A stretch of DNA of 64,000 nt. Source: Candidatus Ozemibacter sibiricus (GTDB lineage: Bacteria; Muiribacteriota; Ozemobacteria; Ozemobacterales; Ozemobacteraceae). This document shows positions 25,082 through 34,242 of this stretch, piece after piece. The translations under genes and the position numbers were made by a program. The notes beneath the pieces were generated by a model. It ran no database searches and was not told the DNA's origin. It saw only the letters and a program-made list of their open reading frames with translations. Where the stretch lies: positions 1 through 64,000 of the forward strand of contig QOQW01000025.1 of assembly GCA_003327425.1 (NCBI GenBank), read 5' to 3'. Position 1 is the stretch's first letter, and every line of letters starts with the position of its first letter.

Positions 25082-26602
25082 GTGTTCCTGGTTTCGCTGG
25101 ATACCGACGCTATCAAGGAGTTCATCTATGCCTCCCGCAAGCTGCGGCAGATCCGGGCGGGGAGCTACCTGCTCACCCGCCTGGACGCCGCGTTGCGGCA
25201 GATGGCCGAAGATCACGGCCTGGCGACCATCTACCTGGCGGGCGGGTCAGGCCTGCTCCGCGGGGAAGACGAAGCCCAGGTCGATCGGTTCATGCGCGAG
25301 GCGCGACGGTTCATCGCGCGAGAAACCGACGGCCAGGCCTCGGTCACCATGGTCAAAGAGCAGGCGACGCCCGCCGAATGCTCAGGAGCGGGCTTCCGGC
25401 AAGTCTTCGATCGCCTGAAAGAGAAGCTGGTGCTGGCCAAGGCGCAGCGCCAGGCTCCGCCCCGCGCCGACCTCGCGTTCCCGTTCCTGGAAAGCTGCCA
25501 GTGGTGCGGCGAACCGGCGTCGCAGATGGTTCGCGACCCCGAGGGGGCCCACCTGCCCGTGTGCTGGCTGTGCGCCTGCAAAGACCAGCTTCGCGCCGAG
25601 ATGGCCGAAAAAGATCGGGAGTTTCTGACCGAGGCCGAGATGCCGAAGGCCGAGTTTCCCCGGGATTTCCAGGATCTGGTCGGGAAGGGCGAAGCGGGCG
25701 CCGATCTGGGCTTCCTCTACGCCGATGGCAACAACATGGGCCAGCTCCTGCTGAGCCTGCAGACCCAAGAGGCGTTCACGCAGTTCTCGACCACCCTCGA
25801 GCAGGCAATGCGAAAGGCCGTCTGCCAGGCGGCAGAAGAGGTCTTTCCGAATTACTCCGGCTCTCACGCCCCCTTCGTGCCTTTGATGTGCGGCGGCGAC
25901 GATCTGATCCTGGTCGCGGCCGCCACCCAGATCTTCCCGCTGACGATGGCCATCATGCGCGCCTTCCATGACGAGACCAAGACCGGGCTGGGCCGGGACG
26001 CCGGCCTGACCTTGTCGGCCGGCGTCGTGATCGCCCCGCCCTCATACCCGATCGCGACGGTGCATGAGATGGCCGAGCAACTGGTCGCCAGCGCCAAGAA
26101 GAGAACCTTCCAGGTCACGCAAGGGCAAGACACCCCAGGCTTCGGCGGGTGCCTCGATTTCCATCTGCTCTATACGGGGTCGGCGCACTCGATCGCCGAT
26201 TTCCGGCGCCAGGCCTGCACCCTGCGCAGCGAGGATGGCCGCACCGTGCTGGCGCGGCTGGTCGAGCGGCCCTACACGCTGGCCGAGTTCGAGACCGCCT
26301 GGCGCCTGGCCGGCGGCCTGGCCGTCCTGCCGGCGCGGCGCCGGCACGAGCTGGCGACCGCCCTGACCGTCTCGCGCGAAGAGGCGATGGCCACCTTCAT
26401 GAAGCAGGCGGCCCGCCTGAAAGAAGACGAAAAGCGGCGACTGTTGGAGATCTTCGAGGGAACGGGCGGCCGCTGCCCGCCGCACCGCCGCCCCTGGCGG
26501 GACCCGGGCGGCCAGGCCCCCTGGACGACCCCGTTGTTCGATCTGCTGGAGCTGGCCGAGCTGGCCGCGCCGGCCGCCCCGGCCGCGCCGCCCGATCGCT
26601 GA
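25082..26602 (+). CDS. cas10: Cas10 of type III-D-like module A
   Basis: 506 aa from GTG 25082 with GAGAGGGG upstream; an earlier GTG in frame has a poorer site. Large subunit of the interference complex. First palm domain begins SLDTDAIKEFIYASRKLRQI; a zinc module CQWC...CWLC lies near 139-163; YADGNNMG near 218 and GGDD at 271-274 mark the second palm that makes cyclic oligoadenylate. There is no N-terminal HD nuclease, so no single-strand DNA cutting is expected. First gene of a nine-gene co-directional run ending in cas6, then effectors. Confidence 0.95.
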   Translation: MFLVSLDTDAIKEFIYASRKLRQIRAGSYLLTRLDAALRQMAEDHGLATIYLAGGSGLLRGEDEAQVDRFMREARRFIARETDGQASVTMVKEQATPAECSGAGFRQVFDRLKEKLVLAKAQRQAPPRADLAFPFLESCQWCGEPASQMVRDPEGAHLPVCWLCACKDQLRAEMAEKDREFLTEAEMPKAEFPRDFQDLVGKGEAGADLGFLYADGNNMGQLLLSLQTQEAFTQFSTTLEQAMRKAVCQAAEEVFPNYSGSHAPFVPLMCGGDDLILVAAATQIFPLTMAIMRAFHDETKTGLGRDAGLTLSAGVVIAPPSYPIATVHEMAEQLVASAKKRTFQVTQGQDTPGFGGCLDFHLLYTGSAHSIADFRRQACTLRSEDGRTVLARLVERPYTLAEFETAWRLAGGLAVLPARRRHELATALTVSREEAMATFMKQAARLKEDEKRRLLEIFEGTGGRCPPHRRPWRDPGGQAPWTTPLFDLLELAELAAPAAPAAPPDR

Positions 26603-26618
26603 GGAGGAGCGAAGCGAG

Positions 26619-27275
26619 ATGTCGACGATGCACGAGATCCATTTCGACCCGATCGTGCTGCGGTTCCGCAGCGCGTTCCGCCTGGGCGCGGGCCGGGCGC
26701 GCCCAGGGCTGAAGGCGCTGGTCCAGCGCCTGGCCGACGGCCGGCCGGTGGTGCCGGCCGCCGCGCTGAAGGGCGCCTTGCGCGAGCTGGCCGAGCGCCT
26801 CTGCCCGGCGGTGACCGGGGCGCCCGCCTGCCGCTCGCCCTTCGACCTATGCGCGCAGCAACCCTGCCCGGTCTGCCGCCTGTTCGGCAACCCGCGCTGG
26901 CCGGGCCCGCTCTACTTCGCCGACTTCCTGCCGCGGCAGGCCACCACGCCGGCCACCATCGCCGCCCTGCGCCATCTGAGCGCGACCCGGGCGCACGTCG
27001 GCCTCGATCGCCGGCTGGGCACCGCGGTGCCCGGCCTGCTCGTGCAGACCGAGACGCTGCCGGCCGGCCTGGAGTTCGTCGGCGCCATCGACGGGCAGGC
27101 GCGGGCCGACGACGTGCCGTTGCTGCAAGCCGCGCTGCTGAGCCTCAACCGGCTGGGCGCCGAGACCACCCGAGGGCTGGGCGTCTGCCGAGTGATCGCG
27201 GTCGAGGGCCGCATCGGGACCGAACCCTGGCGATGGCAAGCTTCCGAGCAGGGTCAGGAGGGAGGAGTGGCATGA
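26619..27275 (+). CDS. Csm3-like Cas7 RAMP, module A
   Basis: 218 aa, downstream of GAGGAGG. Cas7-type backbone subunit: RLGAG loop, VVPAAALKGALRELAERL (the PGSSLKG equivalent) near 45-60, a CPVCRLFGNP motif near 88, HVGLDRRLGTAVPG near 125 and the C-terminal Gly loop TRGLGVCRVI near 187. The loop that carries the RNA-cleaving Asp in Csm3 reads RARPGLKALVQR here and has no Asp, so this copy is probably structural only. Confidence 0.88.
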   Translation: MSTMHEIHFDPIVLRFRSAFRLGAGRARPGLKALVQRLADGRPVVPAAALKGALRELAERLCPAVTGAPACRSPFDLCAQQPCPVCRLFGNPRWPGPLYFADFLPRQATTPATIAALRHLSATRAHVGLDRRLGTAVPGLLVQTETLPAGLEFVGAIDGQARADDVPLLQAALLSLNRLGAETTRGLGVCRVIAVEGRIGTEPWRWQASEQGQEGGVA

Positions 27276-28465
27276 ACGCGACCGAACGATGCCTCGTCGC
27301 TTTCGAACCGCGCGCCCCGTTCGCGGTGAGCCGACGGCTGAGCCTGGGTCATCGCCGGGAGACCGAACGGCGGGTGCCGGGCCGGACCCTGCGGGGGGCG
27401 CTGGCGGGGTTGCTGCAGACGGTCGATCCGGGGCTGGCGGAAGACCTGTACGCGGGCCGGATCGTCATCAGCGATGCCCGGCCCATCCCCGACGGGTGGC
27501 CGACCCTGCCGCTCCCCGCTTCGCTGCGGTCGTGCAAGCGGTTTCCCGGCTTCGCCGTCGATCAAGAGAGCCATGGCGCCCTCGACCTGCTGATCGCGCT
27601 GCTGCGCCGGCAGCGGCAGCCCGACGCCGCGGTGCCGATGTATTGCCCCGTGTGCGAAACGGGGCCGGCCCACGCCAAGACCCCCTTGAAACCGCTGGGA
27701 GGGGTCGGCTTCCAGCGCCTGGTGGAGGGCGGCCAGCCTCGCTACCGCCAGGTCGTGATCGAGACCGGCGACCGCACGCACACCGCCATCGACCATCTGA
27801 CCGGCACGGTGGCCCCCGGATTTTTGTACGAGGAAGAGTTCATCTTGCCGACGGGGAAGTGGTCGGCCGTGCTCACGGTGCCGGCCGGACGCTACGCTCA
27901 GCTCAGGGCCGCCCTCGCCGGCCGGACGCTACGCATCGGGGCGTCGCGCACCCGCGGGCTGGGCCACTGGCAGATCGCCACGGTCGAACCCGAGCGCCAG
28001 CCGTGGGGGCTGCCGCCGCTGACCGAGCGGTTGTCGCGGTTCCAGGCGGCGGTCGGCGCCGCGGCGGGCGAGCTGCTGGTGCCGATGCTGTGCGTGACTC
28101 CCGTCGTGCTTCCCGACACCTGGGGCCGGTTCACGATCGCGCCCGACCCGGCCGCCATGGCGGCCGCCCTCGATCCGGCCGGCGCCTGTCTGACCGCCGA
28201 CCGGCTGGAGCCGGTGCTGGCGTTGGCCGAACTGGAGCGGGTCGGCGGCTGGAACTCGCTGCCGCGGCTGCCCGCCCCCAGCGATCTGGCGCTGGCGCCG
28301 GGGTCGGTGCTGGTCTGGAAGGTCAGAGCGCCTGACCTGGCCGCCGTGGCCCAGGTCTTGGCCGCGATCGAACGGAACGGCCTGGGGTATCGCCGGGCCG
28401 AGGGGCTGGGGACGGTCGTCTTCGCCCATCCCATCCATTGCGAGGTGAGAGAACATGTCCAATGA
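27272..28465 (+). CDS. csx10: Csx10-like RAMP, module A
   Basis: 397 aa, ATGA overlap with the gene before. Two RAMP ferredoxin halves: RVPGRTLRGALAGLLQ near 30, a CPVC...GP cysteine pair near 125, TRTRGLGHWQIATVE-type Gly loop near 225 and a second RRAEGLGTVVF loop near 375. Architecture and neighbours (Cas10, Csx19) match Csx10 of type III-D, the Cas5-like subunit that holds the crRNA 5' tag. Confidence 0.85.
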   Translation: MNATERCLVAFEPRAPFAVSRRLSLGHRRETERRVPGRTLRGALAGLLQTVDPGLAEDLYAGRIVISDARPIPDGWPTLPLPASLRSCKRFPGFAVDQESHGALDLLIALLRRQRQPDAAVPMYCPVCETGPAHAKTPLKPLGGVGFQRLVEGGQPRYRQVVIETGDRTHTAIDHLTGTVAPGFLYEEEFILPTGKWSAVLTVPAGRYAQLRAALAGRTLRIGASRTRGLGHWQIATVEPERQPWGLPPLTERLSRFQAAVGAAAGELLVPMLCVTPVVLPDTWGRFTIAPDPAAMAAALDPAGACLTADRLEPVLALAELERVGGWNSLPRLPAPSDLALAPGSVLVWKVRAPDLAAVAQVLAAIERNGLGYRRAEGLGTVVFAHPIHCEVREHVQ

Positions 28466-28937
28466 GCTGCTGGTGCAAGCCACCATCCGACACCTGCTGC
28501 GCGCCGAACAAGAGCGTTTGTACCCCCATGGCGCCAAGGCCATGCCCGAGATCAAGACCCTGGCCGAGAAGGCGCAACGCGTGTTCGGTCACGAGAAGGG
28601 CCATACCTCTCTGCAGAAGCTGGAAGGCTTGGCGCTGCGCACCGACCTGGTCACCGACATCCTCGATTTCGTGAAGCGACAGACCGGCAAGAAAGGCTCG
28701 GCCGAGCGGTGGCAAACCGAACGGTTCGGTTTTGAGCTGGTGGCGCTGATCGAAGGACCGCTGCAGCGACGGGCCGAAGAACTGGCGAAGTCGCCGGCTT
28801 TGACGCAACTCCCGAACCAACCCTACCGGCCCGACGAACTGCGGCTGCTGGTCTGGCTGGAGCTGACCCGCACCGCGATCTCCCACCTGGTCGCCCATGC
28901 CCGGTTCGCGGCGGCCGGTCAGAACGGAGGGCGCTGA
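28455..28937 (+). CDS. Small helical subunit candidate 1, module A
   Basis: 160 aa, overlapping csx10 by 11 bases with GAGGTGAG upstream. All-helical, charged, no enzyme motif. Position between csx10 and RAMP genes is where type III-D loci carry the small subunit (Cas11/Csm2-like). Cas11 assignment is by context only. Confidence 0.6.
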   Translation: MSNELLVQATIRHLLRAEQERLYPHGAKAMPEIKTLAEKAQRVFGHEKGHTSLQKLEGLALRTDLVTDILDFVKRQTGKKGSAERWQTERFGFELVALIEGPLQRRAEELAKSPALTQLPNQPYRPDELRLLVWLELTRTAISHLVAHARFAAAGQNGGR

Positions 28938-29506
28938 TGGCCGACACGGTTTTGCGGGAAGCAGAATTGCAACAAGCCGCCCGGGAACAGGCGGCCTGGC
29001 ATCGCGTCAAACGGCGCCTGTCTCAGGTGGTTCTCTACCCTGAAGCCCAGCGGCTTCTTCGTGCCGTTGAGGCCGAGAACCAAACTCCGAACGAGCGGCG
29101 GCCCGACCGCCCGCACGAGCGGGCGCCCGGCCATCGCCAGCCGCGGGGCGGCCGCCGCGAGGATCGCACAGGCGAGCGCACCGCCCATCAGATCAGCAAC
29201 CTGATCAACCTGGCCCTGGCCGCCCAAAGCCCCGAGGATATCGCCGCCTACCTCGATCACCAGTCGCGGCGCGATCGGCTGCAGGAGTTCTACCGCCCGC
29301 TGGTCCAGATGTTCCAGGACTGGCGGACCGGGCTGGTCACGCAAGCGGAACAAGAGGTTCGCGCCGTGCTCGGCACCAAAGAGCAGCCGGCCAAGACCCT
29401 GCTGTCGCTGTCGCGGTCGCGTTTCCTGCTCGATCTCTTCCTGGAGTTCTGCCAGCATCTGCGCGCCCACCACGCCTATCTCATTGCCACGCAAGGAGGC
29501 CATTGA
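28937..29506 (+). CDS. Small helical subunit candidate 2, module A
   Basis: 189 aa with ATGA overlap. N-terminal helix, a disordered Arg/Pro/Glu stretch near 50-85 (NERRPDRPHERAPGHRQPRG), then a helical domain (HQISNLINLALAAQSPEDIA ... RFLLDLFLEFCQHLRAHHAY). Second candidate for a Cas11-like subunit or an RNA-binding accessory. No family recognised. Confidence 0.6.
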   Translation: MADTVLREAELQQAAREQAAWHRVKRRLSQVVLYPEAQRLLRAVEAENQTPNERRPDRPHERAPGHRQPRGGRREDRTGERTAHQISNLINLALAAQSPEDIAAYLDHQSRRDRLQEFYRPLVQMFQDWRTGLVTQAEQEVRAVLGTKEQPAKTLLSLSRSRFLLDLFLEFCQHLRAHHAYLIATQGGH

Positions 29507-29508
29507 CC

Positions 29509-30309
29509 ATGTCTGCACCTCTGCATCGCTACGTGTTCCGGGCTCCGCTCCGGCTGCGCTCGGCGCTGCACATCGGCTCGGGCGAGCGCGGCGACGTCGT
29601 CGACAGCCCGGTCTTGAAGGATTTCCTGCACCAGCCCTTCATCCCGGGCTCGTCGCTGAAAGGGGCCATGCGCTCGCACCTCGAACGGCTGCTGCCAGCG
29701 CTCGGCCTGTCGACCTGCCGGCTGTTCGATCCGACCGCCAGTTGCCCCGGAGCCGACCCCAACGGCCAAGCGGCCAAAGACCTGCAACGACGCCTGGAAC
29801 CCTTGCGCCAAGATGCGGCAGCCCGCCATGATCTGATTCGCCAGAGCGTCTGCCCTATGTGCCAGGCCTTCGGCTCCAGCTTCAACAAGGCCCGGGTGCT
29901 CTTCGCCGATGCGCCGCTGCGCAACCCCGGCCTGCCCCTGGTCGAAACGCGCGATGGCGTAGGCATCGACCGCGACAGCCACCGCGCCGTCGACGGCATC
30001 AAGTACGACTACGAGGTGGTGTCGTCGTATGCCGTCTTCGACGTCGAGATCACCCTCGAAGAACCCGACCCGCCCACCCTCGGCATCGCCGCGCTCGGCT
30101 TTCTGGAACTGGCGCGCGGCCACATCGCGCTGGGCGGGCTGACCTCGCGCGGCCTGGGCAAGGTGTTCATCGACGAGGGAGAGATCGAGGTGCGAGGGCT
30201 GAACCTGGCCGACCCCAACCTCCGCCGCGAGTACCTGAAAACCGGGAGAGCCCCGCTCATTCCCAACCCCATCGGGTTCCTCGTGCAGCACGCCGAGGCC
30301 CTGGCCTGA
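29509..30309 (+). CDS. Csm3-like Cas7 RAMP with intact catalytic Asp, module A
   Basis: 266 aa from ATG 29509, nine bases after AAGGAGG. LHIGSGERGDVVDSPVLKD near 20-38 carries the Asp used by Csm3 for target-RNA cleavage; FIPGSSLKGAMRSHLERLL follows. CPMCQAFGSS near 112, the thumb hairpin RDGVGIDRDSHRAV near 148 and the Gly loop TSRGLGKVFI near 215 complete the Cas7 pattern. Expected to line the crRNA and cut bound target RNA at 6-nt steps. Confidence 0.9.
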   Translation: MSAPLHRYVFRAPLRLRSALHIGSGERGDVVDSPVLKDFLHQPFIPGSSLKGAMRSHLERLLPALGLSTCRLFDPTASCPGADPNGQAAKDLQRRLEPLRQDAAARHDLIRQSVCPMCQAFGSSFNKARVLFADAPLRNPGLPLVETRDGVGIDRDSHRAVDGIKYDYEVVSSYAVFDVEITLEEPDPPTLGIAALGFLELARGHIALGGLTSRGLGKVFIDEGEIEVRGLNLADPNLRREYLKTGRAPLIPNPIGFLVQHAEALA

Positions 30310-30322
30310 CAAGGAGAGGACC

Positions 30323-31246
30323 ATGCTGAAAACCCTGTTGAACGAATCGGTCTGGGATCTCGACCTCGAAGCGATCGACCCGCTGCTGGTGAAGGCGGGC
30401 GGCATCACGTTGTCGGGCCCCGATGCGCAGTGGCTCGAGACGCGCAACCGCCACGGGGAAACCGTGCAGGTCATTCCCGGCACGACCATCAAGGGGGCGT
30501 TTCGGGCCTACGGGGAAAAGATCCTGCGCACGTTGCGCGCCCCGGTGTGCAACCCCTTCGTGAAGGAAAACAGGCCCGATCGCTTCTGCGGGCAGGCCTT
30601 CGATCGGCGCCAGCACCATGTCTCCGCCAGCGCGGCGTATGCCGAGGCCTGCCCGGCCTGCCGGCTGTTCGGCTCGACGCATTTCATCGGCCGGTTCCAG
30701 CCCGCCGATGCGATGCCCGACCGCAAGCTGCTGGCCGAGTCGCGCGACGGCGTGGGCATCGACCGCGTCTCGGGCGGGGCGTATTCCGGAGCGAAGTTCG
30801 AATATTCGGTGGTGCCGGCCGGCAGCGTCTTCCGCACCCGGATCGCGGTGCAGAACTTCGAGATGTGGCAGATGGGCCTGCTGGCCTTGATTCTGCGCGA
30901 TTTCATGGCGGGCTTCATCCGGATCGGGTCGGGGAAAGCCCGCGGTCTGGGCGGGGTCAAGGCCCATCTGACCGGCTGGCGTCTGTACCAGTTCGGCAAG
31001 AACGCCCCCGGTCGCGAGGTGCGAGGCATCGGAGCGCAGATGGAGCAGGCCGGCGAACCCTACCGGCTGATCGCCCAGCCCGATACGGTGAGCCTGCCCG
31101 AGGCGCTCGCCGCGAGCTGGCAGCGCGAAGGCCTGCGCTGGAGCCTGAGCATTCCGAAGGGCGAGCACGAACCCGTGCTCGCGAGCATGAGCGAGGTCTT
31201 CATCGCCTGCGCCGAGGCGAACCGATTGCCCCGCGTGGCGCAGTGA
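30323..31246 (+). CDS. Csm3-like Cas7 RAMP, module A
   Basis: 307 aa behind AAGGAGAGG. VIPGTTIKGAFRAYGEKIL near 50-70, ACPACRLFGSTHFIGR near 108, SRDGVGIDRVSGGAYSGAKF near 140 (thumb hairpin) and GSGKARGLGGVKAHL near 210. The Asp loop region reads LSGPDAQWLETRNR, so an Asp is available but its equivalence is uncertain. Third Cas7-type backbone subunit. Confidence 0.88.
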   Translation: MLKTLLNESVWDLDLEAIDPLLVKAGGITLSGPDAQWLETRNRHGETVQVIPGTTIKGAFRAYGEKILRTLRAPVCNPFVKENRPDRFCGQAFDRRQHHVSASAAYAEACPACRLFGSTHFIGRFQPADAMPDRKLLAESRDGVGIDRVSGGAYSGAKFEYSVVPAGSVFRTRIAVQNFEMWQMGLLALILRDFMAGFIRIGSGKARGLGGVKAHLTGWRLYQFGKNAPGREVRGIGAQMEQAGEPYRLIAQPDTVSLPEALAASWQREGLRWSLSIPKGEHEPVLASMSEVFIACAEANRLPRVAQ

Positions 31247-31273
31247 CAGGAGGCAAGATAGGAGACGAAGAAG

Positions 31274-31813
31274 ATGAACGAACGCGTCACCGCCTATCGG
31301 CTCGCGCCAGACGAGGTGGCGGCCTGGGTCGACGCCCATCGCGACGGCCTCGTCTTCCGGTATGCCGATTCCCCGCTCCAGGTGCGCTTCGACCGCGAGA
31401 TCGCCCTGCCCGAAGACTGGTCGCGGCATGATCGATTGCTGTTCTTCGGCCCCGACCGGGAGATCCGGCTGCGACCGCAGGGCGACGGGTTCTGGCACGG
31501 CCTGGCCATCGGGCGCGTGCCCGAAGCGGCCGGCCCGCGCCCGCCCATGGCCGGCCAAGCGCTGTCGGCGGCCGAGTACGAGATCGAGACCGCCTTTCCC
31601 GATGGGGCGCCGCTGCGCTACAAGCTCTGGGGTCGCCGGCGCGCCGCCGGCGAGCCGTTCACCGAAGAGCGGATGCCGGGCGTCGGCCGGTATCCGATCG
31701 ACGGGGCGGCCCGGTTCGCCTGGGTGCGAGTCTGTCGGTACCGAGCCAAGGCCACCGGCCTGGTGGAGTGGATCAGGTTCGTCGACCTGGAGGGAGACGA
31801 TCATGCCGAATGA
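31274..31813 (+). CDS. csx19: Csx19-like protein, module A
   Basis: 179 aa. RLLFFGPDREIRLRPQGDGFWHGLA in the middle, then ETAFPDGAPLRYKLWGRR and a C-terminal VRVCRYRAKATGLVEWIRFV strand pair fit the Csx19 (TIGR03984) pattern, a type III-D hallmark subunit of unclear biochemical role. The paralogue in module B (41.0 kb) is a clearer family member. Overlaps the next gene by 11 bases. Confidence 0.65.
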   Translation: MNERVTAYRLAPDEVAAWVDAHRDGLVFRYADSPLQVRFDREIALPEDWSRHDRLLFFGPDREIRLRPQGDGFWHGLAIGRVPEAAGPRPPMAGQALSAAEYEIETAFPDGAPLRYKLWGRRRAAGEPFTEERMPGVGRYPIDGAARFAWVRVCRYRAKATGLVEWIRFVDLEGDDHAE

Positions 31814-33230
31814 GAACACCTATCCGAACAATCCCTACCATTTCGTGCCCTTGCCGGAACGCGGCGTCAAGCGCCAGCCCGCCCCGCCGCACGACCGGTT
31901 CCAGCACCTGTCGGGTTCGCTGGTGGTTCGCTTGCGCACCTTGTCGCCGGTGTTCATCGGCAAGGGCGGGGAACAAGGCCAGGATCGCGAGCATCAGCAG
32001 CTCTTGACCAGCGCCGGCCGGCCGGTCATCCCCGGCAGCAGCCTGAAAGGCATGATCCGGTCGACCTTCGAGGCGGTCACCGAAAGCTGCCTGCGCCTGT
32101 TCCAAGGCAGTTACCAGACTCGCCATGCCAACCAGAGGTATCAGGTTCCACGGGAACACCTTCCCCCGACCTCCTCTGAGACCGAAGTGCGCGGCTGCCA
32201 GGACCCCGCCCATCTCTGCCTGGCGTGCCAACTCTTCGGCATGGTCAGCGGCGGAAAGAACCACCTGGCCCAGGTGGCGATCGGCGAGGCGCGGCCCGAA
32301 GATGGCCGTTGGCAGCCCGCCCCGGGCTTTTCCATCATTCCCCTCATGCAGCCCCGGCCGCACCATCGGGCGTTCTATGTGCTGCCCCCTCACCAGAAGA
32401 TCGGGCGCAAGTTCTACTTCCATGGCGCGCAGATCCAGAAGTCGAATCATGCGAGAAAGAAAACCCTCGATCGCGTCATTCCCGCCGGCAAGACGTTCCG
32501 CTTCACCGTCACGTTCACCAACCTGCGACAGGAAGCGCTCGACCGGCTGGTCTACTCGCTCCTCCTCGAAAGCGGCATGGCGCATCGACTGGGACAGGGC
32601 AAGCCGGCCGGGCTGGGCAGCATTCGCCTGCAACTGGCCGAAGTTCGGCTCATGCCTGACCCGGTCGCCCGCTTTCAACGCTGGCAGGTCGAAGAGCGCC
32701 ATCTGACCGGAGAAGCTCTCCAAGCCTGGGTCGCCGAGATCTACCAGCGGTTGGAGGCGTGGCGGAAGAGCCCCCCGCTGCAAGCCCTGCGGGCGATTCT
32801 GCACTACCCTGACCCGACTTCGCGTTCCTACCCCGCTCCCGAGTGGTTTCGGACGCACCCTCACACCCCGCTCGCCGGGCTGCCCACCGACCTTCCCCCG
32901 TCTCTTCCCGCGTTCGAAGACTGGGCAGAGGCCCCAGCCCACACCCCCGCGCCGCCCGCCCCGGGAAACGCGCCACACGCCCCGCGCGCTTCGCCGCCCG
33001 AAGAGCTGCCGCCGTTGGAAGCAACGGTCACCTTCGCGCCGAATACGCAAGAATGGCAGGTGCAATTCCAGTTCGACGGGAAGTCCAAGACCGCCAAAAC
33101 GAAAGACTCGACCTGGCTGGGCAACCGTCTGGAGGAGATCAAGAGGCAACTTGACAGAAAGTCCTCCTGCCAGCTCAAGGTCCGCCTCCAGCGGGATGGC
33201 AACAGCTTCAAGATCCTGGGCCTGGCCTGA
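31803..33230 (+). CDS. TIGR03986-type RAMP with extra C-terminal domain, module A
   Basis: 475 aa. LSPVFIGKGGEQGQD near 48, VIPGSSLKGMIRSTFEAV near 73, LCLACQLFGMVSGG near 137, and RLGQGKPAGLGSIRLQL near 285. Residues 350-400 are a Pro-rich linker. The last 70 residues form a beta-rich module (TVTFAPNTQEWQVQFQFDGK ... QLKVRLQRDGNSFKILGLA). The module B relative at 38.5 kb shows the same plan, RAMP then Pro linker then small beta domain, which may bind RNA or another subunit. Confidence 0.8.
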   Translation: MPNENTYPNNPYHFVPLPERGVKRQPAPPHDRFQHLSGSLVVRLRTLSPVFIGKGGEQGQDREHQQLLTSAGRPVIPGSSLKGMIRSTFEAVTESCLRLFQGSYQTRHANQRYQVPREHLPPTSSETEVRGCQDPAHLCLACQLFGMVSGGKNHLAQVAIGEARPEDGRWQPAPGFSIIPLMQPRPHHRAFYVLPPHQKIGRKFYFHGAQIQKSNHARKKTLDRVIPAGKTFRFTVTFTNLRQEALDRLVYSLLLESGMAHRLGQGKPAGLGSIRLQLAEVRLMPDPVARFQRWQVEERHLTGEALQAWVAEIYQRLEAWRKSPPLQALRAILHYPDPTSRSYPAPEWFRTHPHTPLAGLPTDLPPSLPAFEDWAEAPAHTPAPPAPGNAPHAPRASPPEELPPLEATVTFAPNTQEWQVQFQFDGKSKTAKTKDSTWLGNRLEEIKRQLDRKSSCQLKVRLQRDGNSFKILGLA

Positions 33231-33249
33231 GCCTCGCTTCGCTGACGCT

Positions 33250-34242
33250 ATGCATATCCTGCCGATGACGATCACCTACACCGCGCGCGGCGAGGGGCGC
33301 CTGCCGCCGTTCAAACCGCCGCTGCTGCGAGGAGCGCTGGGGCGTGCGCTGGTGCGGATCGGCTGTCGCCGCCGCCAGCCGCCGTGCGACGACTGTCCGT
33401 ACCGCCAGGGTTGCCTGTATTTCGGCCTGTATGTCGCCTTCCAAGACGAAACCCCACGGTTCGGCAACATGCGGATGCCGCCGCATCCGTACGTGATCCG
33501 GTGCGACAACGACCAGACCGCGTTCCAGCCCGGCGAGCGGTTGGACTTCGAGATGGTGCTGATCGGCCGCGCCAGCGGGTGGGCGCCCGCCATCGCGGTG
33601 GCGCTGGCCGAGGCGGGCGAACGGGGATTCGGGGCCGGGCGCCATCCCTTCCGATTGGATGAGATCACCCTGCAGACAGCGGCGGGGCCGGTCGCGCTCT
33701 ATGCGGATGGCGCGCTGCGGCGAGCGACGATCGACGATCTGACCCTGCCCGACCTCACGCCCCTGCCGCTCTTGAAGGAAGAGCGGGCCAGTCATGGGGC
33801 GGTCGGGGCCGAGGCGAACGGGGGCCGCCAGTCGGTGCGGGTCGTGCTGCATACGCCCACGCGCTGGGCCAATCGCGTCGATGCGCGCACCCCGCTCGAG
33901 GCCCGAGCCTTCTTGAAGTCGGTGCTGCGCCGGGTCTCGTCGCTGTCGGCGTTCTGGGCCGATGATGAATGGCGCGAGGTGCCGTTCGGGGAAGTGCTGG
34001 GAACGCTCGAGGCGACGACGGTCGCCGCGCCCGACCTGCGCTGGGAAAGCCTGTCGCGCTATTCCCTCAGCCAGGGCACCAAGATCCCCCTGGAGGGCTG
34101 GGTCGGCACCTTCCTCTTGCGGCAGATTCCGGCGCGCTTTTCGGCCTTCGTCGGCCTGGCGCAGCCCTTGCATCTCGGCAAAGGCAGCGTGTTCGGCCTG
34201 GGCCGCTATTCCTGGCATCCATTGGAGGAAACGCCCGCATGA
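33250..34242 (+). CDS. cas6: Cas6 pre-crRNA endoribonuclease
   Basis: 330 aa from ATG 33250. N-terminal PPFKPPLLRGALGRALVRIG followed by the cysteine cluster CDDCPYRQGC near 46-55, and C-terminal FSAFVGLAQPLHLGKGSVFG...GRY, all characteristic of the Cas6 subfamily found with type III loci. Cuts pre-crRNA in the repeat to leave the ATTGAAAC tag. The only Cas6 in the window, so it must serve both arrays and both modules unless another exists elsewhere. Stop overlaps the next start (ATGA). Confidence 0.92.
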   Translation: MHILPMTITYTARGEGRLPPFKPPLLRGALGRALVRIGCRRRQPPCDDCPYRQGCLYFGLYVAFQDETPRFGNMRMPPHPYVIRCDNDQTAFQPGERLDFEMVLIGRASGWAPAIAVALAEAGERGFGAGRHPFRLDEITLQTAAGPVALYADGALRRATIDDLTLPDLTPLPLLKEERASHGAVGAEANGGRQSVRVVLHTPTRWANRVDARTPLEARAFLKSVLRRVSSLSAFWADDEWREVPFGEVLGTLEATTVAAPDLRWESLSRYSLSQGTKIPLEGWVGTFLLRQIPARFSAFVGLAQPLHLGKGSVFGLGRYSWHPLEETPA

